Of a DNA stretch of 42,603 nt, positions 12,628 to 24,800 are shown piece by piece. The position numbers and the translations under genes are program-made. Within the stretch, counting starts at the first letter, position 1. Every line of letters starts with the position of its first letter. The notes below the pieces were generated by a model, which had not been told where the DNA came from, did no database searches, and saw nothing but the letters and a program-made list of their open reading frames with translations. The stretch is taken from the IMG/VR virus record IMGVR_UViG_3300035670_000466, positions 1-42,603 of that record. One strand, 5' to 3'. This stretch comes from a virus.

Positions 12628-15075
12628 ATGTCAATCAATCCTACATTACAGAACTCAGCATTTCTTGGTAATAATGATTTTACATGGTGGCTGGGCACTG
12701 TTGAAAATCCAGATGATAGAGATGCAAAATTAGGAAGAGTACGTGTAAAGATTCTTGGGTTTCATGATCCATTTGAGAAACCAGAGAATCTTCCATGGGC
12801 ATTGGTATTACAACCAACTACAAATGCTGCAGTAAGTGGAGTTGGTTATTCTGCCAGTAATTTAAAAGCTGGTAGTTTTGTGATGGGATTTTTCCTGGAC
12901 TACCCTGATTGCCAGCAACCTGTTGTGATGGGATCATTTTATAGTCAGATTAGACCAATATTTGCAGAACCAGACACACTAGCTGCAGCAAATAATCCAG
13001 GTATAGTAAATTTAGTTACCTCACAAGAAAGTAAAACTGGACAACCTCAAGATTCAGAAAGAACAAATGATGAAGGTGGATTGGCATCTGACTCTGTAGC
13101 TGCAGCATCTTTACCAGCTTCTCCATCAAACCCTTCTGGTAATTTAGGTGCAACTTCAATCGCAGACGGAAAAGATGGACCAGTAAATACAATTGTAGAA
13201 GATATAAAAAGATGTATTGAAGGTCTTGGAAATATTTTTAAAACGGGTGTAGTATATAATCCAAACGCAGGAAATCCAACTCTGACCAGAGATTTATCTA
13301 TTGAAGAACATTTTATTTCAGTCAGTAATGTAGCACAATTTCCACCAATAGGAAGAATAAAAATTGGTAGTGAAATTATTACATATAACGGAAAGAATGA
13401 AAAATCTTTAGTTAATATTAAAAGGGGTGCAGATAATACTAAACCCGCTGCTCATACTGCAGGAACAGCTATAAGATATATTAAAAAAACTGATACTCCA
13501 ATTGAAATTTATGGTAAGTTTACAAACAAAGTTGTAGACTTGAAAAGTGCCGTTGATAGATGTATAGCAGTAATTAGAAATTTAATTTGGTATATCGTCA
13601 ACAAAGTTAAGTCTTGGTTGATGGAAGAAGTTACCAGGATTCTAAATTTAATTGGCCTTTCGGCAAGTAGTCCCATACCATATTTTGTTAAAACATTAAC
13701 TGAAGTTGTAGTTCAAATATTAAAATCAATTTCGTGTACTATTGATGAGGCATTAGTTGATGCTTTAATGAAAGGTATTGAAGGATTTATTGAACAATTT
13801 GTGGAGAAGATGGCAAATGATTTAATTAATCTTGCCGAAAAATATATAGCTTTTGCAGAAGAGTGTATCAACAGTATATTTGGTTCTATATTTGAAATCG
13901 TTGCAGTTGGCACTGAAATTGCAAATGCTGTAAAGGGAATTATAGATTTGATTAAAGGCATTGGAAACATCGGTGAGATGGGAGCGTTATTTGATGAAGA
14001 TGGATTTGTCAATGCTAATATGTTGGCAAATATTGGAAATATTGTAGCATTTATTTTAAATCTTCTTGGAGTTGGGTGTAATAGAACTACTGATTCTCCA
14101 TTGCAAATTGATTGGAATGAATGTGCATTGACAGGAAACAATTGCAATCCATTTAATTTTAGAGTAACAAACAATATTGCAGGTAAGTGGAATCCAGAAT
14201 ATTCCAAACAGTTTGTTCATGCCAGTGAGGCTGGACACGTTATCATTATGGATGATACACCATACAATAATAGATTGGTTATCGAGGCTGCTGGGAGTAG
14301 AACTGGTTTTCAAGTAGATGATGATGGAAATATTCGTGTTACTAATAGTAACAACAAAGTTGAAGTTACTTTTGGTAAACAAGAAGTTAACGTTATGGGC
14401 GATGCACATATTAAAGTGAAAGGAGATTATCACTTAAAAGTTGGAGGAAATTATCACTTAGAAGTTGATGGTCAATATAATGTGTTTGCTAATAGAGAAA
14501 GTAAAGTGACGTACAATGGAGAGCATGAAACTATTTACAGCAATGATGCTAAATTGAGTGCTGCAAACGGATTAGCTATAGCTGGATCTAAAGTAGGATT
14601 GAGTGCATCTGGTCAATTGGACATGTACTCCCCATCGTTTAGTACATATTGCACAGAACAAAATCACTTATGCACTGGTTCATGGAATTTATTTTCGATG
14701 TATGAAAACAAATATATTGGGTTGAATAAATTTTGCTTAATTGGTGGAAATAGAATTAATCTTCGTGCAGGCACAAACACTGATATTGGAACTGGTATAT
14801 CAAATAAATTCCAAGCGACTGCAGAAAATGTTTGGAAAGGTGGCTTATACAATACTAGTATTATGGGAACCAATACTACGACTAGATTGGGAATTGATAA
14901 TGATACTACTGTAGGTGCCACCACAAAAGCTAAGTTATCTACAAATTTAGAAAGTGTTACTGGTGCTATGTTTACTAACACAACTGGACTATGCACAAAG
15001 AGCATTGAAGGTGTCATGTTAGATATTAGTGCTGCACTGGCATTCAGAGAAGGACCAGCCATCTTCGATACCTAA
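12628..15075 (+). CDS. 5: gp5-like hub spike protein without lysozyme domain
   Basis: The N-terminal OB-fold of gp5/VgrG spike proteins is clear at about 10-115 (FTWWLGTVENPDDRDAKLGR, VRVKILGFHDP, NLPWALVLQP, then GFFLDYPDCQQPVVMGSFY). The C-terminal part (about 515-815) contains the repetitive beta-helix spike (HIKVKGDYHLKVGGNYHLEV). Between them T4 gp5 has a lysozyme; here I see none. Instead there is a small domain at about 210-285 (FPPIGRIKIGSEIITYNGKN ... RGADNTKPAAHTAGTA) and a hydrophobic helical region at about 310-470. The length of 815 exceeds T4 gp5 (575). Cell-wall cutting is probably done by the two large upstream hub proteins. Gene order gp27, small gene, gp5 supports the call. 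Confidence 0.85.
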   Translation: MSINPTLQNSAFLGNNDFTWWLGTVENPDDRDAKLGRVRVKILGFHDPFEKPENLPWALVLQPTTNAAVSGVGYSASNLKAGSFVMGFFLDYPDCQQPVVMGSFYSQIRPIFAEPDTLAAANNPGIVNLVTSQESKTGQPQDSERTNDEGGLASDSVAAASLPASPSNPSGNLGATSIADGKDGPVNTIVEDIKRCIEGLGNIFKTGVVYNPNAGNPTLTRDLSIEEHFISVSNVAQFPPIGRIKIGSEIITYNGKNEKSLVNIKRGADNTKPAAHTAGTAIRYIKKTDTPIEIYGKFTNKVVDLKSAVDRCIAVIRNLIWYIVNKVKSWLMEEVTRILNLIGLSASSPIPYFVKTLTEVVVQILKSISCTIDEALVDALMKGIEGFIEQFVEKMANDLINLAEKYIAFAEECINSIFGSIFEIVAVGTEIANAVKGIIDLIKGIGNIGEMGALFDEDGFVNANMLANIGNIVAFILNLLGVGCNRTTDSPLQIDWNECALTGNNCNPFNFRVTNNIAGKWNPEYSKQFVHASEAGHVIIMDDTPYNNRLVIEAAGSRTGFQVDDDGNIRVTNSNNKVEVTFGKQEVNVMGDAHIKVKGDYHLKVGGNYHLEVDGQYNVFANRESKVTYNGEHETIYSNDAKLSAANGLAIAGSKVGLSASGQLDMYSPSFSTYCTEQNHLCTGSWNLFSMYENKYIGLNKFCLIGGNRINLRAGTNTDIGTGISNKFQATAENVWKGGLYNTSIMGTNTTTRLGIDNDTTVGATTKAKLSTNLESVTGAMFTNTTGLCTKSIEGVMLDISAALAFREGPAIFDT

Positions 15076-15086
15076 TCCGATGGGGC

Positions 15087-15115
15087 TTGACAGCCGCCAG
15101 GTATCGTGCTATACT
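15087..15115 (+). promoter_or_regulatory. Early-type sigma70 promoter
   Basis: TTGACA (15087-15092), a 17-base spacer and TATACT (15110-15115) form a near-perfect sigma70 promoter 11 bases after the gp5 stop. The predicted start of transcription is near 15122, 16 bases before the small-gene ATG at 15138. Host-type promoters of this kind drive early genes in T4-like cyanophages. Confidence 0.85.
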
Positions 15116-15137
15116 GGTTGAGTACTGGAGACTGCCT

Positions 15138-15323
15138 ATGAACATCCGAGACAACTCAACTCTAAATCGTGTTGAAGTAGATATGCTATCTAGAACCATT
15201 CATCTACATGGAGATGATGGTGAGTATCTAAAACTACACGAACCTGATGCTCAAGACTTTACTAACATGTGTGCATTTATCAATGATGCACTAACAGAAG
15301 ATATGATTACATACACATACTAA
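15138..15323 (+). CDS. Small conserved-looking protein of unknown function
   Basis: I do not recognise this 61-residue protein. The start MNIRDNSTLNRVEVDMLSRT is chosen because GGAG lies about 9 bases upstream and the sigma70 promoter ends 22 bases before it. A longer reading from the TTG at 15087 would begin inside the promoter -35 box. The protein is acidic, has a short beta-like segment (VEVDMLSRTIHLHGDDGEYL) and a C-terminal helix (DFTNMCAFINDALTEDMI), and has no membrane or export signal. It is the only gene between gp5 and speH and is probably expressed early, unlike its late-class neighbours. Confidence 0.75.
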   Translation: MNIRDNSTLNRVEVDMLSRTIHLHGDDGEYLKLHEPDAQDFTNMCAFINDALTEDMITYTY

Positions 15324-15397
15324 AACCAAAATCGACTTTTGATTACCAAATACCCGAAAAAAAATTCCCCAGGATTTTTAGCCCTTAAGGTTTTTTG

Positions 15398-15405
15398 AAT
15401 AAATA
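15398..15405 (+). promoter_or_regulatory. Late promoter box upstream of speH
   Basis: AATAAATA is a late-type box. A transcript from about 15411 would have a leader of about 20 bases to the speH start at 15431. No strong Shine-Dalgarno is visible in that leader. Confidence 0.5.
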
Positions 15406-15430
15406 AGTTATCCTCTATACCAATATAGAC

Positions 15431-15766
15431 TTGAAAAAGTTAGGTAAGCATTGTGTCGCAGAATTATATGGCTGCGACCATTCTATTCTTGATAATGAAA
15501 AAATTCTTATAGAATTAATACGAGAATCAATTGATATTGCTAGAGCAACATTATTGGACATTTGCTCTCATAAATTTACCCCCCAAGGTGTGACTATTGT
15601 TGCCCTATTATCAGAGAGTCATATATCTATTCATACTTGGCCAGAAGAAGGTAGTTCCGCATTAGACGTATTTACATGCGGAGATTCTAAGCCAGATTTA
15701 GCACTTTTACACATAATAAATTTTTTAAACCCTACAGAATATAACATGAACTGTTTTGATAGGTAA
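15431..15766 (+). CDS. speH: S-adenosylmethionine decarboxylase proenzyme (class 1B)
   Basis: This 111-residue enzyme makes decarboxylated S-adenosylmethionine for spermidine synthesis; it is a known auxiliary metabolic gene of cyanophages. The N-terminus KKLGKHCVAELYGCD and the active-site segment LLSESHISIHTWPEEGSSAL, DVFTCGD are diagnostic. Ser63 in SESH is the expected site of self-cleavage that generates the pyruvoyl group, and His68 and Cys83 are the catalytic partners. These positions equal the numbering of the Thermotoga enzyme, which supports the TTG start at 15431 (no in-frame ATG gives a complete protein). The product should cleave itself after Glu62 and act in the host cytoplasm. 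A late box precedes it and a second late box follows directly, before the giant tail gene. Confidence 0.95.
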   Translation: MKKLGKHCVAELYGCDHSILDNEKILIELIRESIDIARATLLDICSHKFTPQGVTIVALLSESHISIHTWPEEGSSALDVFTCGDSKPDLALLHIINFLNPTEYNMNCFDR

Positions 15767-15771
15767 ACTTG

Positions 15772-15779
15772 TATAAATA
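15772..15779 (+). promoter_or_regulatory. Consensus T4 late promoter for the giant fibre gene
   Basis: TATAAATA exactly matches the T4 late box. The expected transcript start near 15785 leaves a leader of about 27 bases with AGG at 15802-15804, 7 bases before the ATG at 15812. Confidence 0.75.
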
Positions 15780-15811
15780 AATCTAGTTTTAAAGCCCCTC
15801 TAGGTAATCAT

Positions 15812-18800
15812 ATGGCTCTAACTAGAATTACTTCTGGTGGTATTGCGGAAGGCGTAAAGATTGTATTTGACAGCAACAATACACCTGCGTCTCCAGCACT
15901 TAGATTTAACAATCCTGATGATACTGGAACTGGTATTTACCAGCCAGCTGATAATGAACTTGCAATCTCTACCGCAGGTCAGCCAAGAATTATCTTCAAA
16001 TCTGATGGTAAAATTCTTGCTGGAGATGGAACTATTCTTGGTGGAACCAATCCAAACTTTGAAGGTGCAGAAAATATTACTTTATATGTAAACCAGTCAG
16101 ATAAAAATGCTACTGATGTATCTGATAATGATGGTGGCAATCTCAATAGACCATTCAAGACCATCGAGAGGGCATTACTAGAGGCAGCAAAGAGAAGTTA
16201 TAAAGCAAATCCAAGTGCAGTAGCTGTAACTGCATTAGAAGTAGGTAAGGCATATACAATTACCAATGTTGGAACTGGTACTGATTTCGTATCTATTGGT
16301 GCATCATCTAACACTGTTGGAGTCTCATTCATTGCTACTGCACAGGGAACTGGCACAGGTACGGTAACTCTCAATAATGATAAGTTTGAAGCATTCACCA
16401 TCATGGTGCTTCCTGGTCAATATGAGATTGACAACAGACCAGGATATGACATCACAACAAACCCACTAGTAGCTGGGACTTCCACTACAATTGATGCTGA
16501 ACCATTTAGATTCAACCCAAGAAATGGTGGAGTTATTGTACCTAGAGGTACTTCTATTGTTGGTTATGACCTTAGAAAAACTGTCATTAGACCAAAGTAT
16601 GTTCCCGCACCATTCTCAACTGAGGGAAGCCTAGCTGGAGATGGATATGTACTATCACACGTAATGTATGATGGTGCAAACATGATTGAGAAGAATCGTG
16701 GGTATATTCAAGAGCAAACAAAGTTATACTTACAAACTCTGACTGCATATCAAAGTGGATTATCCGATTCACAAAAAACATTATGTGTTCGTGATATTGG
16801 ATATTTTATTGATGCTATTGTTTCTGACCTAAGACAAGGTGGAAACGAAAATACATTCAACAATGCAGAATATTATATTGATGGAAATGGTTATAGAAAC
16901 CAATTCATGAAGTCTAATGATACTGATGTATCTCAAGAAATTGTGGCTACAGTAGCTGCATTTAATCATGCAATTAGCATTATGAGATTTATTACAAAAT
17001 CTTATGATGATAATACTATTACATATTCTGAGATTACTACTAATAAAACGATCAATATAACTGGATTTACTGCAGGTACTGGATATGTGTCTGATGGAGA
17101 TTGTTCAACAGTAGTTAATGCAGTTACTACTCTTGGTGCAATTGCAACTGGTATTTTAAATAATCCAGATGATTACACCAGAGAAGAGGTCACTGTAACT
17201 TTAGTTGGCGGTGGCACTTCAACTTTAAAACTCAGAAAAACTCAAGGAGTCTTTAAGCAAACTTCTATCTTTAAGGTCACTGGTGGTTGCTATTTCTGGC
17301 AGATGACTTTCAAAGATGCTATTGCAAATTCAGAAAAGCCAATTTACAACTCAGCTACTTTTGATAGCAACGGCATTCCAACATTCACTACCACCACCGA
17401 CGCAAAATATTCTCACCATAAAGTTGTTGCGTTTACTTATGCGGATCAACGAACAACTGATGGTGAATTAGATCAATACTATAAAAAGATTGATGCTTGG
17501 CAAGGTAGAACTTCAGATTTGTCACAAGTAAGACCAGAAGAATTTACTATTGTTGGTGATGGTAGTAAGAACAGTACAATTGATACAGTTAATTCTTGCT
17601 CACCATATATCTTCAACTGTTCACTACGTTCTACCTTTGGTATGTGCGGTATGCATACTGATGGTAGTAAAGTTGCTGAGAACAGCTTTAAGTCAATGGT
17701 TGTTGCTCAGTTTACTGGCATCTCTCTACAGAAAGATAAAAACGTATTCATACAACCAAAAGATCCACAGGGTGATACCAACGTAACTCCTCCACCAAAT
17801 GACACAACTCAGTATAATGATGATGTTGAAGCAACTGCAAATCCTCCAATTTTTGCAGATCCCGATGCACAGTATAAGCCAGAATGTAGACATTTCCACA
17901 TCAAAGCTTCTAACGGTGGCTTCATCCAGGTAGTTTCTGTGTTCGCAGTTGGATATGCAGATCAATTCCTGGCTGAAACTGGTGGTGATATGTCTATCAC
18001 CAACTCCAACTCTAACTTTGGTCAAATTTCTCTTCGTGCCAAAGGCTCTCAATTCAATTCATTTGCCCCAGCATCTCAGGGAAGAATTACTGCAGTTGTT
18101 CCACCTAGAGGAATTGCAACTAATGTAACCGATGTAAGTTTTTATAATATTGATGCCAATTCTACTTGGAGAAGTGTAGGTGCAATTAGTGAAGAATTTA
18201 CCACTGGATTGGAAAGTTCATTAGCTGGTTTCCAAAGTTCAAAATATTTCAAACTATATCTTGAAATTTCTGGCGGACTAACCGAAGACAATATCCCAGA
18301 ATTAGTAATTGACTCTGTTGATCATGCAACTGGAAATGTGGTGACCAAGAGATTCCTAACATATGGAACTTCAAATCAATATGCGTTATTCAGAGATTAC
18401 TATCAGGCAACAGGTATTACTCCAGAAGCAAATCGTTATGTTAGTCTTGATTTAGAAGATTCTGCTGGCGGAGCTACCTCATTTAAAGCAAAAGTTAAAT
18501 TATTTGATTCAATTCCAGATGAAGATAATCCAAAAAATCCAGATGGATCTGCAAAAACTAAAAACAGTGAAAGAGTCGGTTACTTCTGGGATGAAGATTC
18601 CAAAACAGTATATCTAAAATTAGACTTTGCTGATGCAGAAACAGATAAATTCTTGCGAGATTTTATCTTCTCATTTAATGAAGAAAAATCTTTTGATTTC
18701 GTAACCACTTTCAATAGTAGTGATGGATCTGCAACAACTACTCTACAAGAAGTCACCAAGAAAATTTTAAGATACAAGACTGGATTCCCATCAACTCTAA

Positions 18801-21800
18801 TTGTTAAAAAATATAGTGATACTAGGACTTCTTCACCAGGAGATTTCTTATGGAAAGTTGAATATACTATTCCAAAATATATTAGTTCAAATGTAATTCC
18901 AAAAGCACCTGAAAAGAGATTCATTATTAAAGGAACCCGAGCAGGTAATGGTGAAGATGGTGTACCATACTCAGATTATAGATTTATGGTCTGGGATGTT
19001 GAAGAACTTACTGCATGGGAAAAGGATGTTAGAGATGGTGTTTACTACCTAACTGTTGTAAGAGCTGACGTAAATAAATTTGTAGATTCAAAACTAAATA
19101 CACCTTCACAAATTGTAAGAAGACCTACTGGTATTACTTCTGGTAATCAGTTTGCATGTACATTTATTGAAGAAGTAAACAATTTTGATAAAGATACCAA
19201 ACTATTCACTAATGTAAACTACTTATATCCATCAGTAAATGAAGAAGGTGCCGACTATGATACTAAGAGAATTTGGAACTCTCCACAGGCAGATTCTCGT
19301 GTATTAGTAGAATCTCTTGGAAATAACGATGAAGGAACAAGAATCAAGGATATTTCTGTTCCAAACTATAGAAGATATAGAACCAACGATGCCACTACTC
19401 CATACAAAGATGTTCCATCACTCTATTCAGTAACTGCTGAGTCTGTACATAGATTAGTTCAGGCACTTGATTTGAGATACATCACTTCAAGTAATGCAAT
19501 GGCAACTACTGGTGGTGGTCCAGATAATTCTGGTAGAGTATTTGTCGCTTCAGTTTCACCTTGGGATGCAAGAAGTTCTTCCTCTGCTTTAGGATATACC
19601 TCAAATACAGCTTATAATGTATATTCTACTACTTACAGATTTGGTAGAGGTAATGACGGACAATTATCAGCTGGAATAGTTACAACTGAATCTGATAAAG
19701 TAGCTGAGTATAATTTATTTGGTATTAATCTGGATGGATTTGCTAGAAGAATTCCAGTTACTTCCCCAGGATATACTGTCAGCACAAATACATTAAATGA
19801 TAGTAGCCCATCCAATACTGTAGGACTAACATTTGCACCAGTATTACCACTATACAGACCATCTATTCTACGTGCTTCTTCACATACTTGGGAATATATT
19901 GGTCTAGGTTCTGGTAACTATTCAACTGGTTTCCCAAATCTACAGACAAGAGTACTTAAAGTTTATGAGCAATTTATTGCTCAGGGTTATGAAAACTCTG
20001 GTGGATTTATTGCATCATCTGGTACTAACTCTGCTGGTGACTTCTATATCGGCAATCAAATTATTCAAGCTGGTGGTACTTCAACAGTAACACTTAATGT
20101 ACCAAAACTTCGTAGATCATCTGAATCTAATTATCTAGATATTGAAAATATTGAAAACAGAATTTCTAACGCAGTAGTTAATGTTACTGCTACTACTGGC
20201 GGAACTAGTAATGCAAATCAATCTGCACTAAAAGCATTATCAAACTTCTTTAATATTACAAAACTTACTGTTAGTGATAAAGCAAATATTAATAACTTGA
20301 TTGTTGGCGAAAGACTTTATATTGATAGAGCTGAAATCAATAACTCTACCTTCTTCCCAGAAGGTAATACTAATGCATATGGTTTCGTAAAAGCTGCAAA
20401 ACCAGAAAAAACTGGCTTCATTTCAACTGACACCAATGATAAACTATATGTATCTCCTAAGTATCTTGATGCTTGGAGAGTTAAGAGACAGTTAATTTCT
20501 GCACAGGCAGTTACTCTTGATAACAATAGAGTATATATTCAACCATATCTACAGAACTCTATTGATTCATACAAAGCTGTAAACGGCAAAAAGGTAGCAG
20601 ATGCAATTGTATTCACAGATACTCAAGTTAATGATGTAACTTGGCAAGAAAACGCTGCAATTAAATTAACATTCTCAGAAAGCTCTGGTATCCCTTCATT
20701 TGGTAAAATTGACATCCAAATGAGATTAAATGGTTTAGATGTTAATGATTTTTATATTGATGGAACTGGAGAAAAAGTTTACTTCAATCCTATTATCAAT
20801 ATTCCACTACAATATCAAGAAATTGATTATACCGACAATACTGCAATTATTTCAAATTATCAAAACGGTATTCCACTAATTACTTATCTAAAGAGTTATT
20901 GTGGTTCTGGAGAATACACATCTATTGTTAAAAATTATCCTTCAATTTTATCTACTGGTGGAACATTTGGTGTTGATGCTTCAGAAGGAGATGTTAAATA
21001 TTTGTCTGCAAAACTTGCAGCTAATTATACAAATACAAATGATATTAACGTATTAAATTCAGCAACGTATGATGAGATTCAAGTTACCTTGACCGCAGAT
21101 GAGTATGGGCAGTGGCCAAGCAGAGGTTGTGTGTCATTGAGACAAGCTCCAAAAGGAGGAACATACACAGTTGCTACATTTGCATACTATAAAGTTTCTC
21201 ATAATGCTGGAACTAATGTTGCAGTATTCAAGCTAACAAAAAATATTGGTGATGGCACAAATACCGCTGGTGTAAGTGCAACATTTGCATCAGATTATGA
21301 TAATCTATATCCAGGAATTGATTCTAAAAACGTATTCTTTACTGGTTGTAGTACACTTGTATTCTCTTCTGATAGATGGGCATCTGAAGCACCATTTATT
21401 CCACCACTAGATCCAACTAAGGGTGTTGTTGAGGAAGTCAATATTGAAGATGCAATTTTATATAAAGTTGCAGAGAAGAGTGTTCCAATTGCAGTTGAAT
21501 TAGATACAGATTATTTTGATAAAAACCTACCAAACCCATATAGCTCCAAGGCTCTAGGTGTAAACATTCAGGAAAGAAGAGCAGTTAAGAAATTTAGCCC
21601 TCTATTCTCATTTGCACAAGCAAAGCAGTGGGCAGAAAATTCTGGTTTCAATTCTTATGATGAATTAGAACTATTGATGAAACCTGGATATTATAAACTA
21701 GATGGAACTCAGTTCCCATGTTCTGTGCGAATTAATGGAACTGGTGTTGCAGATAGTAGTGTATTTGCAGGCAAAGAACGTACTCGTACTTCTGCAGGAA

Positions 21801-24800
21801 GAATGGGTGGTTATCTAGAAGATACCGTCAAGAGAGGAGATAGTATCTATCTATATCGTTCTCCATCATTTAGGGCTCAATATGGTACTGGTGATGATGC
21901 ATTTAATGTTAATGTTGACGGTGGTTTGGGTGCAAATGGTTCATTTAATCTCAATAATGTACACTTCTTAGGATTAAATGAAGCTATTACAAAGAGTGAA
22001 ATTCCAGATTCAATTTATAGTTCTGATGCAATTCTTCAAAATGCTAGAAGAATTGTAAGAAGAGCATATTATATTAAAAATAAGATTAAATCAACACTAG
22101 CAATAAACACTATAAATTCTGCTGGTGTTGATGGAGCTATTGAAGTTATTGCAGATGTAACATCAGGAACTGGTGTAAAAGCTATTTTAGTTCCAAGTAT
22201 TAATAGTGGAGATATTGTTAATGCAACTGCAGATAATGCTAATTACTATGAGTTAAATTCTGCATCTTGGTCAAACAGTCGATATATGGTTGTTGTATTA
22301 AAATCATCAGATTTTACTGCAGAACAGTTTGATAGAATGAGAAAGTATATCATTCCTGGAACAACCATGTATTGGTTGGCAGAGAATGGTAAAGTAATCA
22401 AGTTATCTGATGAAACCACCACAGAAAATCTATCAAAGTCAACTAAGGTACTAAGCGTCAGAAGAAAGAATGCAAACTTGAACACCGAGGAATTACATGT
22501 TTTAATTTCTGTATATAGAACTGGTGGCACAAATAATGGTAACCTGGGTGCATACACTAACCCAGTAGAAGATCTAGATTTAGCAAGTGATTTAGTATAT
22601 GATGCGGGGTTACAACAATATACTATTAATGAAAAGAAAAAGTTAGTATTCTTGAATGAAGATGGTGCAGAATTTACCACTCTTGCATACAACTGGTGTC
22701 TAGAAACTAGAAGAACATATCTTCCAAAAGGTTTCATGCATGAAGGTGGTTATCAACCAGCCATTATTAAAACAGTGACTAGTGGAGGAACTGCTGGAAC
22801 TAAGACAATTACATTAAACAATGTAGAAACTGTACTTCAAGGGGATAAAATTGTTGCCCTAGATTCTACTGGAGCTAATTTAATTCCAGTTGGAACTAGA
22901 GTAGATGGTATTGTTGGAAATACTCTAACATTAACTGATAACATTACTACCACTATTCCTGTTGGTTCATTTGTGTCATTCACTCAATATGATCTATTTG
23001 GAGATGAAATTCCAAAGTATGATATTCCAGAAATCTATGGTATTGTTAGAGGTTCTGAAGAAGGATACATTTCACTAGTTGTCGACAGAAATCCAAACTA
23101 TGAAATTGATAATACAATCAATCCATATCCATTTGGTGCTGGATCATTCTCAGAGTATCCAACACAATTAATTCAGCTAAAGAATACTCCAACTAGCGTA
23201 ACTACTGAATATGGTGCTGCAGAAGATGTTGCAATTGCAACTAATAGAAAGAAATCTCTTCCACTAAGAAGAAATGGATTTACTGAAACTAGATACGTAG
23301 TTATTGATATTGCACCTAGAGAATTCGGTAGTATTCCTCCAGGTTTTGCATCTAATCCAGATGCTGCATCATCAATTGATTCATTTATTGAGAATGCTGG
23401 TATTTCCAAGACTATTCTAACTGCATTTGCTAACTATGATAATACCACGCTTCAATTTGGTGGTGGAGTAGGTAAAGGATTTGTTGAGCCAACTATCGCA
23501 GTTAATATTAATATTCCAGCTAACTCATTTGCAGTAGGAAGTAACGATATTCAAACAGCAATCAATGCTGAATTAACATCTGCAGGTAGCTTCACAAATA
23601 CTAGAAGTTATAATAGCAGATTATCTGCTACTCTAGTTTCTACTACTGGAGGAACTTTATCTAATTTATATCTCAATGCAAGTATTAATACTAGCACTGG
23701 TGCAATTACAGCAATCACAGCATATAATTTTGATAATAATCAACCAGTTACAATTAATGGGACATTTAAAATTCAAGTAACTGATGGTAGAGGATATATT
23801 TTATCGCCAACTGGAAGAACGGTATCCTTGTCCGATAATCAATTATCTGCCGATGATTTCAAGATTGTTGCAAAACAAAATCTACTTTCTGCTATTTCTG
23901 CTACACCAGACACCACTGGATCTGGTTCTTCTCCATACTTAGATTACGTTGGAAAGAAAACAACTGGACCTGGAGCTGGTGTAGACGATGATCCACTTAC
24001 TGCAAAAGGAAAGAGAATATTCCTATCCTGGCCATATGCATATAGAGCACTTAGAAGAAGATTCCCATCTGCAGGATTCCCTGTAAATGGTAACTATCAA
24101 AGCAGTCTAATTACTGTAAATGCACTTCCAGGATCTGACTTTACTTTAAATCTAACTGGTGTTACCATTGGTGCCCAATCTCCTGCAAGTGAAGTTGCAA
24201 ATACATTTGGTGGTGGATATACAGGAGGATTGATCAAGTGTAGAGGTGCAAAATTAACTTTAAATGGAACTAGATTCAGAGGTAATCTTTCTCTAGATTG
24301 GACTGGATTATTCAGTGGAAATTCTTCTAGAGCTGGTGGAAGTTTCATTGCAGGACACTCTATTGAGATGTTCCAGATGGAAGATCAAAACTCATTTGAT
24401 CAAATGGGTGGTAGTTCTCCAGCATATTCAATTTCAACTTCTCCTATTGATGAAGAGTTTAGAACTCTATCTGAATACAATCCAAAATCAAATATTTACT
24501 TAGAACCATCAAAAGATCCATATGGAATACTTACAGATGGTGATGCTAGAACTTTCCCAATTACTACACTTCAAGCTATTAGAAGATTTAATAAGTCTGA
24601 ATCATCAGTAACTCCATGGACTGGAGCATCTGCTATTGCTCCTGGTGGACTACTAACCAAAGTTGCATTGAATGAAAGATATCAAACACCATATAAGATC
24701 TATTATGATGCACCAAACGGAGCCCCAACTTCAGATTATATTCCAACTGCCGCTGGTAATACTTCTGCAGTACTATTAAGATGGAATGATGGATCTGCTA

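Noticed and set aside
15361-15382. Terminator-like hairpin (AAAATTCC with GGATTTTT) before speH
   Set aside because: The stem has a T-T mismatch and only two G-C pairs; too weak to call.
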